Positions 50,981-58,607 of a stretch of 64,000 nt of DNA are shown here, in pieces. Under the pieces are notes generated by a model. The model was not told where the DNA came from. It worked only from the letters and a program-made list of their open reading frames with translations, and made no database searches. Source of the DNA: JALORV01 sp963780715 (lineage in GTDB: Bacteria > Pseudomonadota > Gammaproteobacteria > Burkholderiales > Burkholderiaceae_F); NCBI GenBank assembly GCA_963780715.1, contig CAWADK010000024.1:1-64000 (forward strand). The letters run 5' to 3'. The number at the start of each line of letters is the position of its first letter. Position 1 is the stretch's first letter. The position numbers were made by a program, and so were the translations under genes.

Positions 50981-51763
50981 TCAGCAGCCGAGCAGCGGCA
51001 GGTCCACGGCCTGCACGACGCGACCGTCCGCCACCTGAACGAAGCCGACGATCGCGTAGCGCGCGGCATCGCCGTCCGCCGGCAGCTCCCATTTCATCGG
51101 GCCGGGCGTCAGGGGGAGCGGTCCGCTCCAGGCGCGCACGACGCGGTCGTTGCGTAACTGCTCGCCACGGTTCTCGCCGGCGCGGACGTTCGTCGCCAGT
51201 CCGCTGGCGACCAGTGCAAGGTAGAGGCGCGGCTCCCGCGCGCTCGCCAGCGCGACGGCGCTGGGGTTCAATGTAACGACGGCGCCCGTCAACTCGGCAG
51301 TCAGCGTGATGCGAACGGCGGCCGGTGTTGCTGTGAGCGTGCGTATCGCGTCATCGAACGGCGTGCGCCCGCTCCACTGCGGGAACTCCTGCCCCTGCAC
51401 GAAGACGCCCGGTGTATAGAGCGTGCGCGATCCTCCGGCCGCTGCGAGTGCGCGCTGGCGCGCCGTGAACTCGGCCCGCGCATAGGGGTCTTTCCAGCCG
51501 ATGTGGTCCCAGTAGTTCACATGCATCGCAATCGGAACGACGCGATCGCGCGGATGGCGCGCATCGAGCTGGCTGAGCCATCGATCCGCCGGCGGACAGC
51601 TCGAACACCCCTGGGAGGTATAGAGCTCGACGAGCACCGCCTGGTGTGCCGGACTCACGGCGCTGCAGCCACGCGTTTGCGCCGTCGTGGCCGTCGGCGC
51701 GATGGCAGCGACCGCAGCAGCGAGTGTCGCGCAGCAAAGCTGCGCGCGGGCCTGCGACCTCAT
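50981..51763 (-). CDS. DUF1223 thioredoxin-like secreted protein
   Basis: 260 residues. A signal peptide (CCATLAAAVAAIAPTATTAQ) is followed by VLVELYTSQGCSSCPPADRWL, the DUF1223 start with a thioredoxin-like CxxC motif. VVPIAMHVNYWDHIGWKDPYA and RTLYTPGVFVQGQEF are further family blocks. Likely periplasmic, it may act on thiols or metals. It follows doxX with a four-base ATGA overlap and so belongs to the bufferin operon, where a redox function for cysteine-rich peptides would make sense (inference). Confidence 0.9.
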   Translation of the reverse strand: MRSQARAQLCCATLAAAVAAIAPTATTAQTRGCSAVSPAHQAVLVELYTSQGCSSCPPADRWLSQLDARHPRDRVVPIAMHVNYWDHIGWKDPYARAEFTARQRALAAAGGSRTLYTPGVFVQGQEFPQWSGRTPFDDAIRTLTATPAAVRITLTAELTGAVVTLNPSAVALASAREPRLYLALVASGLATNVRAGENRGEQLRNDRVVRAWSGPLPLTPGPMKWELPADGDAARYAIVGFVQVADGRVVQAVDLPLLGC

Positions 51764-52233
51764 TTCAGGCCCAATAAGGCATCAAGCGACACGCGCCCCG
51801 CGCCGCGGCCGGCGAGGTAAAGAAGTGCCGTGGCCCACACGAGGTGCGTCGGCCACGCGTCCGGGTAAACGAAGATCTGGATCACCGCAGTCATGCCGAG
51901 CAGCGCGAGCGCCGAGGCGCGTGTGAAGAGACCGAGGACCAGCAGGACCGGAAACAGGTGCTCCGCATAGGCGGCGAGGTGCGCGCCGAGTTCGGGCGGC
52001 AGCAGCGGCAGCCGGTACTCGTCGGCAAACAGCGCGACGGCGCTGTCGCTGACGGCGAGCCAGCCCTCGACCTTGGTGCGGCCCGAGAGCCAGAACACGC
52101 CGGCGATGCCGAAGCGCGCCGCCAGCGCGAGCACGTCATGGCCGATCAGCGAGGTGAGCATTCCGGCGGCGCGGTTGTACAGCGCGCGCGGCCCGGACAC
52201 CGAGACTGGCGCGGGAAGCGTGGAGGGCATCAT
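51760..52233 (-). CDS. DoxX family membrane protein
   Basis: 157 residues with four hydrophobic helices. LAARFGIAGVFWLSGRTKVEGW is the DoxX opening, and AYAEHLFPVLLVLGLFTRASAL and TAVIQIFVYPDAWPTH follow the family. DoxX-like proteins act in the membrane in thiosulphate, quinone or thiol oxidation contexts, and are common companions of bufferin genes. The ATG pair at 52233/52230 sits 2 bp from the bufC stop. The stop overlaps the DUF1223 start. Confidence 0.9.
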   Translation of the reverse strand: MMPSTLPAPVSVSGPRALYNRAAGMLTSLIGHDVLALAARFGIAGVFWLSGRTKVEGWLAVSDSAVALFADEYRLPLLPPELGAHLAAYAEHLFPVLLVLGLFTRASALALLGMTAVIQIFVYPDAWPTHLVWATALLYLAGRGAGRVSLDALLGLK

Positions 52234-52235
52234 GA

Positions 52236-53009
52236 TCAGGTGTCCTTCTGAGGTATCGCCTGCATCTCGGCAAGGGCGCCGGCCTGCAGGAACTGTTGGA
52301 TCAATGTGCCGAGATCTGCGCTCGGTTCGACCTCGAGCGCGGCAGCGACGGCGCGCGCGATGCTGAGGCCCGCGGCGCAGGCCGTCAGGAAGGCGGCCCC
52401 GGCGCGCGGCAGCGCGCGATGGTCCACGGCGCCGCGCGGCCGCGTCAGCAGGATGCCCTCGCCACGCCAGTCGATCTGCGCGTTGAAGTCCGCCCCGGCC
52501 CGGTTGCGGCTCCACAGCGTGAAGACGGGGTGCTCATCGCACCACGTCCAGCGCGCGGCCGCATGCGGGCGCAGCGTGACGCGATCCATGTCCTCCAGCC
52601 CGATCTGCGCAAGCCGGGCCGGGTCCAGGACAGTGTCATCCGCCGCGACATGGGCCTCGCTCCACAACCGATCGACGCGTGCGACGTCCGCCAGGTAGGG
52701 AAGCTCCGCCGCCGGCTCGAAGTGCGCCAGGAAGTCAGGGAACGACTGCCCGTACGTCAGCAGAGTCGCCGTGCCCGGCAGCGAACTCCGCGCATGGACC
52801 GACGCGGCGGCGCGGAACCATTCGTCGCCGACGAGGCGCGCGACCGCGGGAAAGTTCGCCTGCAACGCGTCGATGCAGCCCTTCAGCACCGTATTGCGGT
52901 AGACCGCGAAGCCGGGCTGCGCGACGAGGTAGGCCAGCTGCGGCGGCACCGCGCGATCCTCGGCAAGCAGCGCCTGCGCGAAGGCATCCTGGTAGTCGGC
53001 GAGCAGCAT
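52236..53009 (-). CDS. bufC: BufC (DUF2063/HvfC-type) partner protein
   Basis: 257 residues. LLADYQDAFAQALLAEDR, FAVYRNTVLKGCIDALQANFPAVARLVG and ARVDRLWSEAHVAADD are the DUF2063 N-terminal domain that recruits the peptide precursor to the MNIO enzyme. This is BufC in bufferin systems and HvfC in related ones. The C-terminal half is diverged. The ATG overlaps the bufB TGA by one base (TGATG), so translation is coupled. Confidence 0.92.
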   Translation of the reverse strand: MLLADYQDAFAQALLAEDRAVPPQLAYLVAQPGFAVYRNTVLKGCIDALQANFPAVARLVGDEWFRAAASVHARSSLPGTATLLTYGQSFPDFLAHFEPAAELPYLADVARVDRLWSEAHVAADDTVLDPARLAQIGLEDMDRVTLRPHAAARWTWCDEHPVFTLWSRNRAGADFNAQIDWRGEGILLTRPRGAVDHRALPRAGAAFLTACAAGLSIARAVAAALEVEPSADLGTLIQQFLQAGALAEMQAIPQKDT

Positions 53010-53884
53010 CACGCGGCCTCCGCGAGCGTGCCCTGCAGCACGTCCTGGGCGCGCCCGCGCTCGGCCAGCAGTTCGGAGAATGACGGCACGTGCTCGTCGC
53101 GCTCGATCAGCGTCGGCCGCGCGCCGATGCGGGCGATCAGCCGCTCGTAGAGCGACCACACCTGCGGCGCGATCGGGGCATCGTGGCTGTCGATCAGGAG
53201 CTGCGTGCCGAATGACGGGTCCGCGCTGTGCCCGGCGAGGTGGATCTCCGTGATCAGCTCCGCGGGCACGGCGTCGATGACCGCCTCGGGCCGGTAGCCG
53301 AGATTGTTCGCGCTGACATAGACGTTGTTGACATCGAGCAGCAGCGTGCAGCCGCTGCGGCGCGCGATCTCGACCAGGAAGTCGAGTTCGTCGAACTCGT
53401 GCTCCGCGAAGGCCAGGTAGTGCGAAGGATTCTCCAGCGCAATCGGCCGGCGCAGCCGGTCCTGGACGAGGGCGATGTTGCTGACAATGCGCTGCAATGC
53501 CTGCCGCGTGCGCGGCACCGGCAGCAGGTCGGGCCGATAGACGCCACCCCACGTGCTCCACGCCAGGTGCTCGGACACCAGCGCGGGTTGTACGCGGTCC
53601 ACCAGCGCAGCAAGGCGTTCGAGGTGCGCGGCATCGGGCGTGGTGTCGGCGGCAAGCGACATCGCGACGCCGTGCAGCGACAACGGATGTCGCTCACGGA
53701 TCGCGTCGAGCCACGCGACGCGCGGCCCGCCGGCGACCATGTAGTTCTCCGGGTGAACCTCGAACCACAGCCCGGCAGCACGGCAGGCGTGCGCGTCGTC
53801 GAAGTGCTGTGGCTTGAGTCCGAGCCCGGCGGTCAGGTCGTGCATGACTTGAAAGTTGGTGGCGGGGTGCCGCGGCCCGGGCAT
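53009..53884 (-). CDS. bufB: BufB, MNIO (DUF692) iron oxidase for bufferin maturation
   Basis: 291 residues of the DUF692 TIM-barrel family (multinuclear non-heme iron-dependent oxidases). GLGLKPQHFDDAH, LSLHGVAMSL, LVSEHLAWSTW, ALENPSHYLAF, LLLDVNNVYVSANNLGY, EIHLAGHS and LIDSHDAPI carry the conserved His, Glu and Asp metal ligands. MNIOs install modifications such as thiooxazole or oxazolone on cysteines of the precursor. It lies 61 bp after bufA1 and overlaps bufC. A later ATG at 53845 is possible as the start. Confidence 0.94.
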   Translation of the reverse strand: MPGPRHPATNFQVMHDLTAGLGLKPQHFDDAHACRAAGLWFEVHPENYMVAGGPRVAWLDAIRERHPLSLHGVAMSLAADTTPDAAHLERLAALVDRVQPALVSEHLAWSTWGGVYRPDLLPVPRTRQALQRIVSNIALVQDRLRRPIALENPSHYLAFAEHEFDELDFLVEIARRSGCTLLLDVNNVYVSANNLGYRPEAVIDAVPAELITEIHLAGHSADPSFGTQLLIDSHDAPIAPQVWSLYERLIARIGARPTLIERDEHVPSFSELLAERGRAQDVLQGTLAEAA

Positions 53885-53945
53885 GTTGATGCGATCCGTA
53901 CCGTTCCAGGCCAGAGCGATCGGGTCCGGGCCGCGGCAGTCGGGG

Positions 53946-54227
53946 TTAGCTCTTGACCGGGGTGAGCGAGCCCGTGCCCTTAGGGGTCTTGATCGTCGTG
54001 CAGGTGCCTTTCGCGACCATCTTCCAGGCGTTGCCCTGGTAGTCGACTTTCGAGGTACCGGCGCAGGTGGTGCCCGGGCCAGCGGCGCAGTCGTTCTGCC
54101 CGGCCTTGGCGACGCCGTAGCACTTCTCCGTCTCGCCCTTCATGGCGCCGCCCTTGTCCTGGGCCATGGCAGCGCCAGAGGTGATGGCGGCGAATGCGAA
54201 TGCGGTAACGGCGAGGGTCTGCTTCAT
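53946..54227 (-). CDS. bufA1: BufA1 bufferin precursor peptide (DUF2282)
   Basis: 93 residues. The signal peptide ends at AMA-QD (residue 22). The core has four cysteines (Cys36, 47, 55, 76) in EKCYGVAKAGQNDCA, TTCAGTSK and KGTCTTIK. These spacings and EKCYGVAKAGxNDC define DUF2282/bufferin 1. In studied bacteria such peptides, modified by BufB with BufC, bind copper in the periplasm. AGGAG at 8-nt spacing precedes the ATG. The mRNA starts at an ECF-type promoter with a 5' hairpin just after it. Confidence 0.95.
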   Translation of the reverse strand: MKQTLAVTAFAFAAITSGAAMAQDKGGAMKGETEKCYGVAKAGQNDCAAGPGTTCAGTSKVDYQGNAWKMVAKGTCTTIKTPKGTGSLTPVKS

Positions 54228-54256
54228 GCGGAAATCTCCTGTCGGGGTTGAAGTTA

Positions 54257-54279
54257 GCCGGCACGTTCAATGTGCCGGC
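54257..54279 (-). promoter_or_regulatory. 5'-UTR hairpin of the bufA1 mRNA
   Basis: GCCGGCAC (54257-54264) and GTGCCGGC (54272-54279) form a perfect 8-bp stem with a 7-nt loop. It lies within ~5 nt of the expected transcription start and ahead of the ribosome binding site, so it probably caps and stabilises the transcript. A regulatory role is possible but unsupported. Confidence 0.65.
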
Positions 54280-54290
54280 CTGCATGCTTA

Positions 54291-54316
54291 TTCGTTCGAC
54301 GAGGCCCGCGCGTTAC
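54291..54316 (-). promoter_or_regulatory. ECF sigma promoter of bufA1
   Basis: On the minus strand GTAACG (54316-54311) is followed by exactly 16 bases and CGAA (54294-54291). The sigma gene has the same layout, GTAACC-N16-CGAA. As I recall, Caulobacter SigF, which controls homologous bufferin genes, uses GTAACC-N16-CGAA. Confidence 0.75.
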
Positions 54317-54348
54317 AGTCGCCCGCTGAAATATTTTTCGGCGCCGGT

Positions 54349-54374
54349 GTAACCCAACGATGTCGGTCCCCGAA
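54349..54374 (+). promoter_or_regulatory. Autoregulatory ECF promoter of the sigma gene
   Basis: GTAACC (54349-54354), 16 bases, then CGAA (54371-54374). Transcription would start near 54380, which rules out the first in-frame ATGs at 54360 and 54378 and favours the ATG at 54402. Confidence 0.75.
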
Positions 54375-54401
54375 CCCATGGACAGGCCCCGCTTGAATCG
54401 C

Positions 54402-54953
54402 ATGAACGACGGCCGCGAGGCGCAGCTGCGGGAACTGCTGGTGGCGGGGCAGCGCGGCGATGCGGCGGCCTATGCCGGCTTTCTGCGCGAGACGGCGTCA
54501 GTACTGCGGCCGTTTTTCAGGCGACGCCTCGCCCATCACCCGGACGATGTCGAGGATCTGGTGCAGGAAACGTTGCTGGCAATGCACAACAAGCGCGATA
54601 CCTACGACCCGGGCCAGCCGGTGACGCCCTGGATGTACGCGATTGCCCGATACAAGCTTGTCGATCTGCTGCGTGCACGGGCGGGCCGCGAGGCCCTGCA
54701 CGACCCGCTCGATGAGGATCTCGAGGAGCTTGCCTCCGAGGCGGGAGCCGCCGCCCAGGAGGCTCGGCGCGACCTTGCTGTCCTGCTCGCGGAGTTGCCC
54801 GACAAGCAGCGACTGCCGATCCAGTACGTGAAGATCGAAGGCGTGTCGGTGGCAGAAGCCGCGCAGCGCACCGGCCTGTCGGTGTCAGCGGTGAAGATCG
54901 GTGTGCACCGCGGGTTGAAACTCCTTGCGGCAAAGCTGCGGGAGTCACGATGA
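54402..54953 (+). CDS. ECF RNA polymerase sigma factor (SigF-like)
   Basis: 183 residues from the start favoured here (54402). Region 2 is LRPFFRRRLAHHPDDVEDLVQETLLAMHNKRDTY and includes the core-binding DxxDLVQE; region 4 is LPDKQRLPIQYVKIEGVSVAEAAQRTGLSVSAVKIGVHRGLKLL (helix-turn-helix), each named in part only. It directs RNA polymerase to stress promoters. The downstream NrsF-type gene overlaps its stop (ATGA), giving a sigma/anti-sigma pair. Its own promoter and that of bufA1 match, so it is inferred to control the bufferin operon, probably in response to metal stress. Confidence 0.93.
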   Translation: MNDGREAQLRELLVAGQRGDAAAYAGFLRETASVLRPFFRRRLAHHPDDVEDLVQETLLAMHNKRDTYDPGQPVTPWMYAIARYKLVDLLRARAGREALHDPLDEDLEELASEAGAAAQEARRDLAVLLAELPDKQRLPIQYVKIEGVSVAEAAQRTGLSVSAVKIGVHRGLKLLAAKLRESR

Positions 54954-55591
54954 AGACCGACGAGCTCATTGCGGCGCTGGCCACGAACGTCGAGCCGGTC
55001 GATCCGCGGCGCTTCAGTCGCGCACTCACGTGGCTCATGGCGGGCGGAGTCGCTGTCGCAGCCGGACTGATGCTCCAGAAGATGGGGCTCAACCCGGATC
55101 TGCCGGCCTATCTCGGGCGCGGCATGTTCTGGGTCAAGCTGGGCTTCGGCATTGCAGTGGCGGCGCTGGCGGTCCGCGGCGTGGCCAGAATGGCGCGTCC
55201 CGGTCAGCCGGTCGGTCCGGTGGAACGTGCCTGGCTGGTGCCGGTCGGTGCGTTGTGGTTGCTGGGGGTGGTAGCCCTGCTGCTGGCGCCGGCCACTGAC
55301 CGCGCTGGCCTCGTGTTCGGCGCCACCTGGCGCGAGTGCTCATTCAACATCGCGCTGCTCGCCCTGCCGATGCTGCTGGCGGGACTCGTCGCGCTGCGCA
55401 CGATGGCACCAACGCGGCCGGCGCGCGCCGGAGCCGCGGCCGGACTGCTGGCCGGTGGTGCGGCGGCGGCCGTCTATGCGCTGCACTGCCCGGAACTCGC
55501 CGCTCCTTTCCTTGCTGTCTGGTACGTAGCCGGTGTGCTGATCCCGGCCGCGGCGGGCGCGTTGCTGGGCCGCGCCATGCTGCGCTGGTAA
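54950..55591 (+). CDS. nrsF: NrsF-type (DUF1109) membrane anti-sigma factor
   Basis: 213 residues. A short cytoplasmic N-terminus (MKTDELIAALATNVEPVDPRRF) is followed by six hydrophobic segments, beginning LMAGGVAVAAGLML. This is the DUF1109/NrsF pattern; NrsF holds SigF at the membrane until metal stress. Cysteines in WRECSFNIALL and ALHCPELA lie at the membrane faces and might sense metal or redox state. The start overlaps the sigma stop by four bases. Confidence 0.9.
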   Translation: MKTDELIAALATNVEPVDPRRFSRALTWLMAGGVAVAAGLMLQKMGLNPDLPAYLGRGMFWVKLGFGIAVAALAVRGVARMARPGQPVGPVERAWLVPVGALWLLGVVALLLAPATDRAGLVFGATWRECSFNIALLALPMLLAGLVALRTMAPTRPARAGAAAGLLAGGAAAAVYALHCPELAAPFLAVWYVAGVLIPAAAGALLGRAMLRW

Positions 55592-55761
55592 CGCGAAGCA
55601 GACCGCCCAGGGTCACGCAGCGAAGTACGGCCTCCAGCGCGAGGTCCCTCTTGGGCCGACCGCTGGTCCGGGGTTCCCTGCGCGGTGCAACGATCGCTAG
55701 GCGGATGTGCTCCAGCGGGGTGAAGATGCGCGCTTCTACCCATTCCGCAAAGGTGAAGCCC

Positions 55762-56637
55762 ATGCGCACCGCCATTTGCAATGCCGCCTGGACGCTGCTG
55801 GTCCTATGCGTGTCGCCCGCCATCGGTCAGGACACGAAGCTCGTCGAGCGCGGCGCCTACCTGGTGAACAGCATCGTCGCGTGCGGCAACTGCCACGCTC
55901 AGCGCGACAAGGAAGGTCGTCCCGTGTCCGCGCTGGGTCTCTCGGGCGGATACTTGTTCGACGAGGAACCGTTCCGGGCCTACGCCCGCAACATCACGCC
56001 CGATGTCGAAACCGGCATCGGCAAGTGGACGGAAGCACAGCTGGTCCGTGCGATCCGCGAAGGCATCCGTCCCGACGGCAGCCTCATCGGCCCGCCGATG
56101 CCGATCGAGTTCTACCGTGGCATGTCGGACGACGATGCGCGCGCCATCGCCGCCTATCTGCGCGCCCAGCCGCCGGTGAAGCACGAGGTGCCGAAGTCGG
56201 AGTACCGCATCAAGCTGCCGCCTTCCTACGGGCCGCCGATCAAGTCCGCCATCCTTGCGCCGCCGCGCAGCAACCCGGTCCGGTACGGCGCCTACCTCGC
56301 CGGACCGCTCGGCCACTGCCTGGATTGCCACACACCCTGGACGGAGACGGGTGTCGACCGGACGCGGTTGGGTGCCGGCGGCAACCCGTTCAAGGGGCCG
56401 TGGGGCGTTTCAGTCTCGCGCAACCTCACCCCGACCGGACTGAAGGGCTGGAGCAATGCGGAGATCGCGCGCGCGATCCGCGAGGGCAAGAGCCGTGACG
56501 GTTCCGCGCTCAAGCCGCCGATGGCTTTTGACTGGTACCGGAACATCAGCGACGACGACATGAAGGCGCTGATCGCCTTCCTGCGATCGCTGAAGCCGCT
56601 GCCGCTCGGCGGTCTGCCGGCCGCCGCGAAGAAGTGA
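55762..56637 (+). CDS. Di-heme cytochrome c, secreted
   Basis: 291 residues. A signal peptide (CNAAWTLLVLCVSPAIGQ) is followed by two heme c sites, ACGNCHAQRD and HCLDCHTPW, each with distal methionine candidates (PPMPIEFYRGM and KPPMAFDWYRNI). Repeated NITPDVETGIGKWTEAQLVRAIREG and NLTPTGLKGWSNAEIARAIREG show two similar domains of the cytochrome subunits of alcohol/aldehyde dehydrogenases. The catalytic partner is not adjacent. The start at 55762 is chosen because the signal peptide begins there, after AAAGGTG. Confidence 0.92.
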   Translation: MRTAICNAAWTLLVLCVSPAIGQDTKLVERGAYLVNSIVACGNCHAQRDKEGRPVSALGLSGGYLFDEEPFRAYARNITPDVETGIGKWTEAQLVRAIREGIRPDGSLIGPPMPIEFYRGMSDDDARAIAAYLRAQPPVKHEVPKSEYRIKLPPSYGPPIKSAILAPPRSNPVRYGAYLAGPLGHCLDCHTPWTETGVDRTRLGAGGNPFKGPWGVSVSRNLTPTGLKGWSNAEIARAIREGKSRDGSALKPPMAFDWYRNISDDDMKALIAFLRSLKPLPLGGLPAAAKK

Positions 56638-56716
56638 GGCATTGCCGCGTGCGGCGCAGCGAACCGATCGATTGCGCAGCCACAGGCGCGGCCAAGCGCG
56701 CGTCAGGCAGTGGGAA

Positions 56717-57136
56717 CTACTTCAGCGTGACGAGGTAGGCGACGACGTCTTCCACTTCCTGTGCGCTCAACGTCGGCTTGCCGTCGCCCGCAGACAGGAT
56801 GGACGCGCTCTTGTGGAAGCTCGGCATCGTCACTTTCGGATTCACGCGTGCGAAATCGACGACGGTCAGGCGCAGTTGTGCCGGGGTCAGCACGGCGCCG
56901 ACACCGTCGAGCGCCGGACCCTTCGTTCCACCGTTGAGCTTGTCCTTCTTGATCGTGTGGCACTCGAGGCAACTGGCCGCTCCCTTGGCGGCGATCAGCG
57001 CCTTGCCGCGCGCCGCCGCGCCGGGTGTGCTGGTCAGCGGCTTCGGTATGCCGTCGCCTTCGACCTTGTAGCTCGTCTCCTGGGCCCAGGCCGCCGTTGC
57101 CGCGAGTGCGATTGCAATGGGAAGCAGTCGTTTCAT
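56717..57136 (-). CDS. SoxX-like monoheme cytochrome c
   Basis: 139 residues. A signal peptide (LLPIAIALAATAAWA) is followed by PLTSTPGAAARGKALI, SCLECHTIK (heme c), KGPALDGVGAVLTPAQLRLTVVDFARVNP and the distal-ligand region VTMPSFHKS. This order matches SoxX, partner of SoxA in thiosulphate oxidation. No soxA or other sox gene is in the window, so it may be an orphan with another electron donor. The start at 57136 begins the signal peptide. Confidence 0.82.
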   Translation of the reverse strand: MKRLLPIAIALAATAAWAQETSYKVEGDGIPKPLTSTPGAAARGKALIAAKGAASCLECHTIKKDKLNGGTKGPALDGVGAVLTPAQLRLTVVDFARVNPKVTMPSFHKSASILSAGDGKPTLSAQEVEDVVAYLVTLK

Positions 57137-57298
57137 CGTTTGTCGGGGCTGCGCCCCGCTCCGTGTCAGCGCCGTGTGTTCGATTATTCGACGCTGGCGT
57201 CCGTGCGCAAGCACCGGCCGCGGCGCTTGGCTGTCCTAAGTCAACGCCCGGTCGCATGCAAGGTCGGCACATGGCGGCCCAATCCGCGCGGATAGGGA

Positions 57299-58528
57299 TC
57301 AACGCTCCTCGGGCGGCTTGGTTGCGCGGAAGGCGCGCCACAGCAGGAGGTCGTAGGCGATCTTGATCGTCGCGCCCGCCGCCAGCGGTAGCCACAGCGC
57401 ACCCGCGTGCATCGCGGCACCGGCAAACGCCGGCGCGATCATGCGGCCCCCGGCCCGCGCCAGCTGGGTGAGGCCCGACGCCCAGGCTCGCTCATGGGGC
57501 GGCACGATCGCCATCAGGTACGACTGGCGCGTCGGTACGTCCATCTCCGACAGCCCTTCGCGCAGGATGAAGAGCGCCGCCGCGACGCCGAAGGTCGGAG
57601 CGATCGGCAGCGTCAGCAGCAGCAGGCTCGACGGTATGTGCGTGAACACCATCGTGTTGACGAGCCCGATGCGCTGCGCCAGCCAGGCGGCGGCGAAGTG
57701 CGACAGCACCGTCATCACGCGTGCCGCGGCGAAGAGCAGGGCCAGCGCGCCCTCTCCGATACCGAAGCGGGCGTACAGGTAGTAGGCGATCAGCGCCGAG
57801 CCGATGAAGCCGCCGCCGAGCGAGTCCATGGCCGACAGCCCGGCGAAGCGCCAGACGTTGCGGCGCGCGCTCGGCGGCAGTTCGGAGGCCCCGGGTCCGG
57901 TGGCTTGCGCGGGCTCGGTTGCGCACGACAGCCGCGTATAGAGCAATGCGACACCGACCAGCAGCGCCGCGTAGACGAAGATCGTCGCGTCGTAGGCGCG
58001 CACCTCCGTCAATTCGAACCGCATCCGCAGCACGGCCGGCAGGGCCGCGAGCAGCGCGCCAGCGGCGCCGCCGGCGTCGGCAAGCGCGTTGTACCAGGCG
58101 TAGACGCGCGTTCGCTCGGCGTCGCTCGTCGTCGACGGCAGGATCGAGACTTCGAGCGCCTGGGCCGCGCCGCGATCGGAGCCCTGCGTGCTCAGCATGC
58201 CGATGAAGGCGGCGAGTGTGATGGCCCAAAGCGAGTCGAAACAGGCGAGCGCGGCGCCGCCGCACGCGGCGAGCAGCGCGAGCCCCACGAGGCTGCGACG
58301 GCGGCCGACTCGATCGGCGAGGAACGTGCCATAGGCGGTGCCGGCGAACACGCCTGCCATGCCCGCGCTGAGCACGATCCCGATCTCGTCGGCTGGAAAG
58401 CCCCGTTTCGCGAGATAGACCGCGGCCAGCACGCTGATGGCGCCGGCAGCTAGCCCGCGCAATAGAGCGGCGCCGTAGATCAGGCGCCGGTCGCGGGAAC
58501 GGGTGAGCGCGGAAATTGACCCGTGCAT
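57299..58528 (-). CDS. MFS transporter
   Basis: About 409 residues with twelve predicted helices. The motif A equivalent is GTFLADRVGRRRSLVG between helices 2 and 3, and the centre has a polar loop (ATEPAQATGPGASELPPS). DVPTRQSYLMAIVPPHERAWASGL is a recurring block of the drug/metabolite MFS branch. The substrate cannot be inferred from neighbours. I chose the ATG at 58528; a further upstream ATG at 58594 is possible but adds a basic, non-membrane stretch. Confidence 0.88.
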   Translation of the reverse strand: MHGSISALTRSRDRRLIYGAALLRGLAAGAISVLAAVYLAKRGFPADEIGIVLSAGMAGVFAGTAYGTFLADRVGRRRSLVGLALLAACGGAALACFDSLWAITLAAFIGMLSTQGSDRGAAQALEVSILPSTTSDAERTRVYAWYNALADAGGAAGALLAALPAVLRMRFELTEVRAYDATIFVYAALLVGVALLYTRLSCATEPAQATGPGASELPPSARRNVWRFAGLSAMDSLGGGFIGSALIAYYLYARFGIGEGALALLFAAARVMTVLSHFAAAWLAQRIGLVNTMVFTHIPSSLLLLTLPIAPTFGVAAALFILREGLSEMDVPTRQSYLMAIVPPHERAWASGLTQLARAGGRMIAPAFAGAAMHAGALWLPLAAGATIKIAYDLLLWRAFRATKPPEER

Positions 58529-58607
58529 CGTGCTCACGGGTCTTGATGTCGGAACAAGCCCCGCGGTGCGGCGCGCCCGGCCGGGGCGCGTCACCGCGGC
58601 GGAGGGA

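Noticed and set aside
53946..53978. Terminator at the bufA1-bufB junction
   Set aside because: No stem-loop followed by a T-run was found; the 61-bp gap looks like a normal operon spacer.
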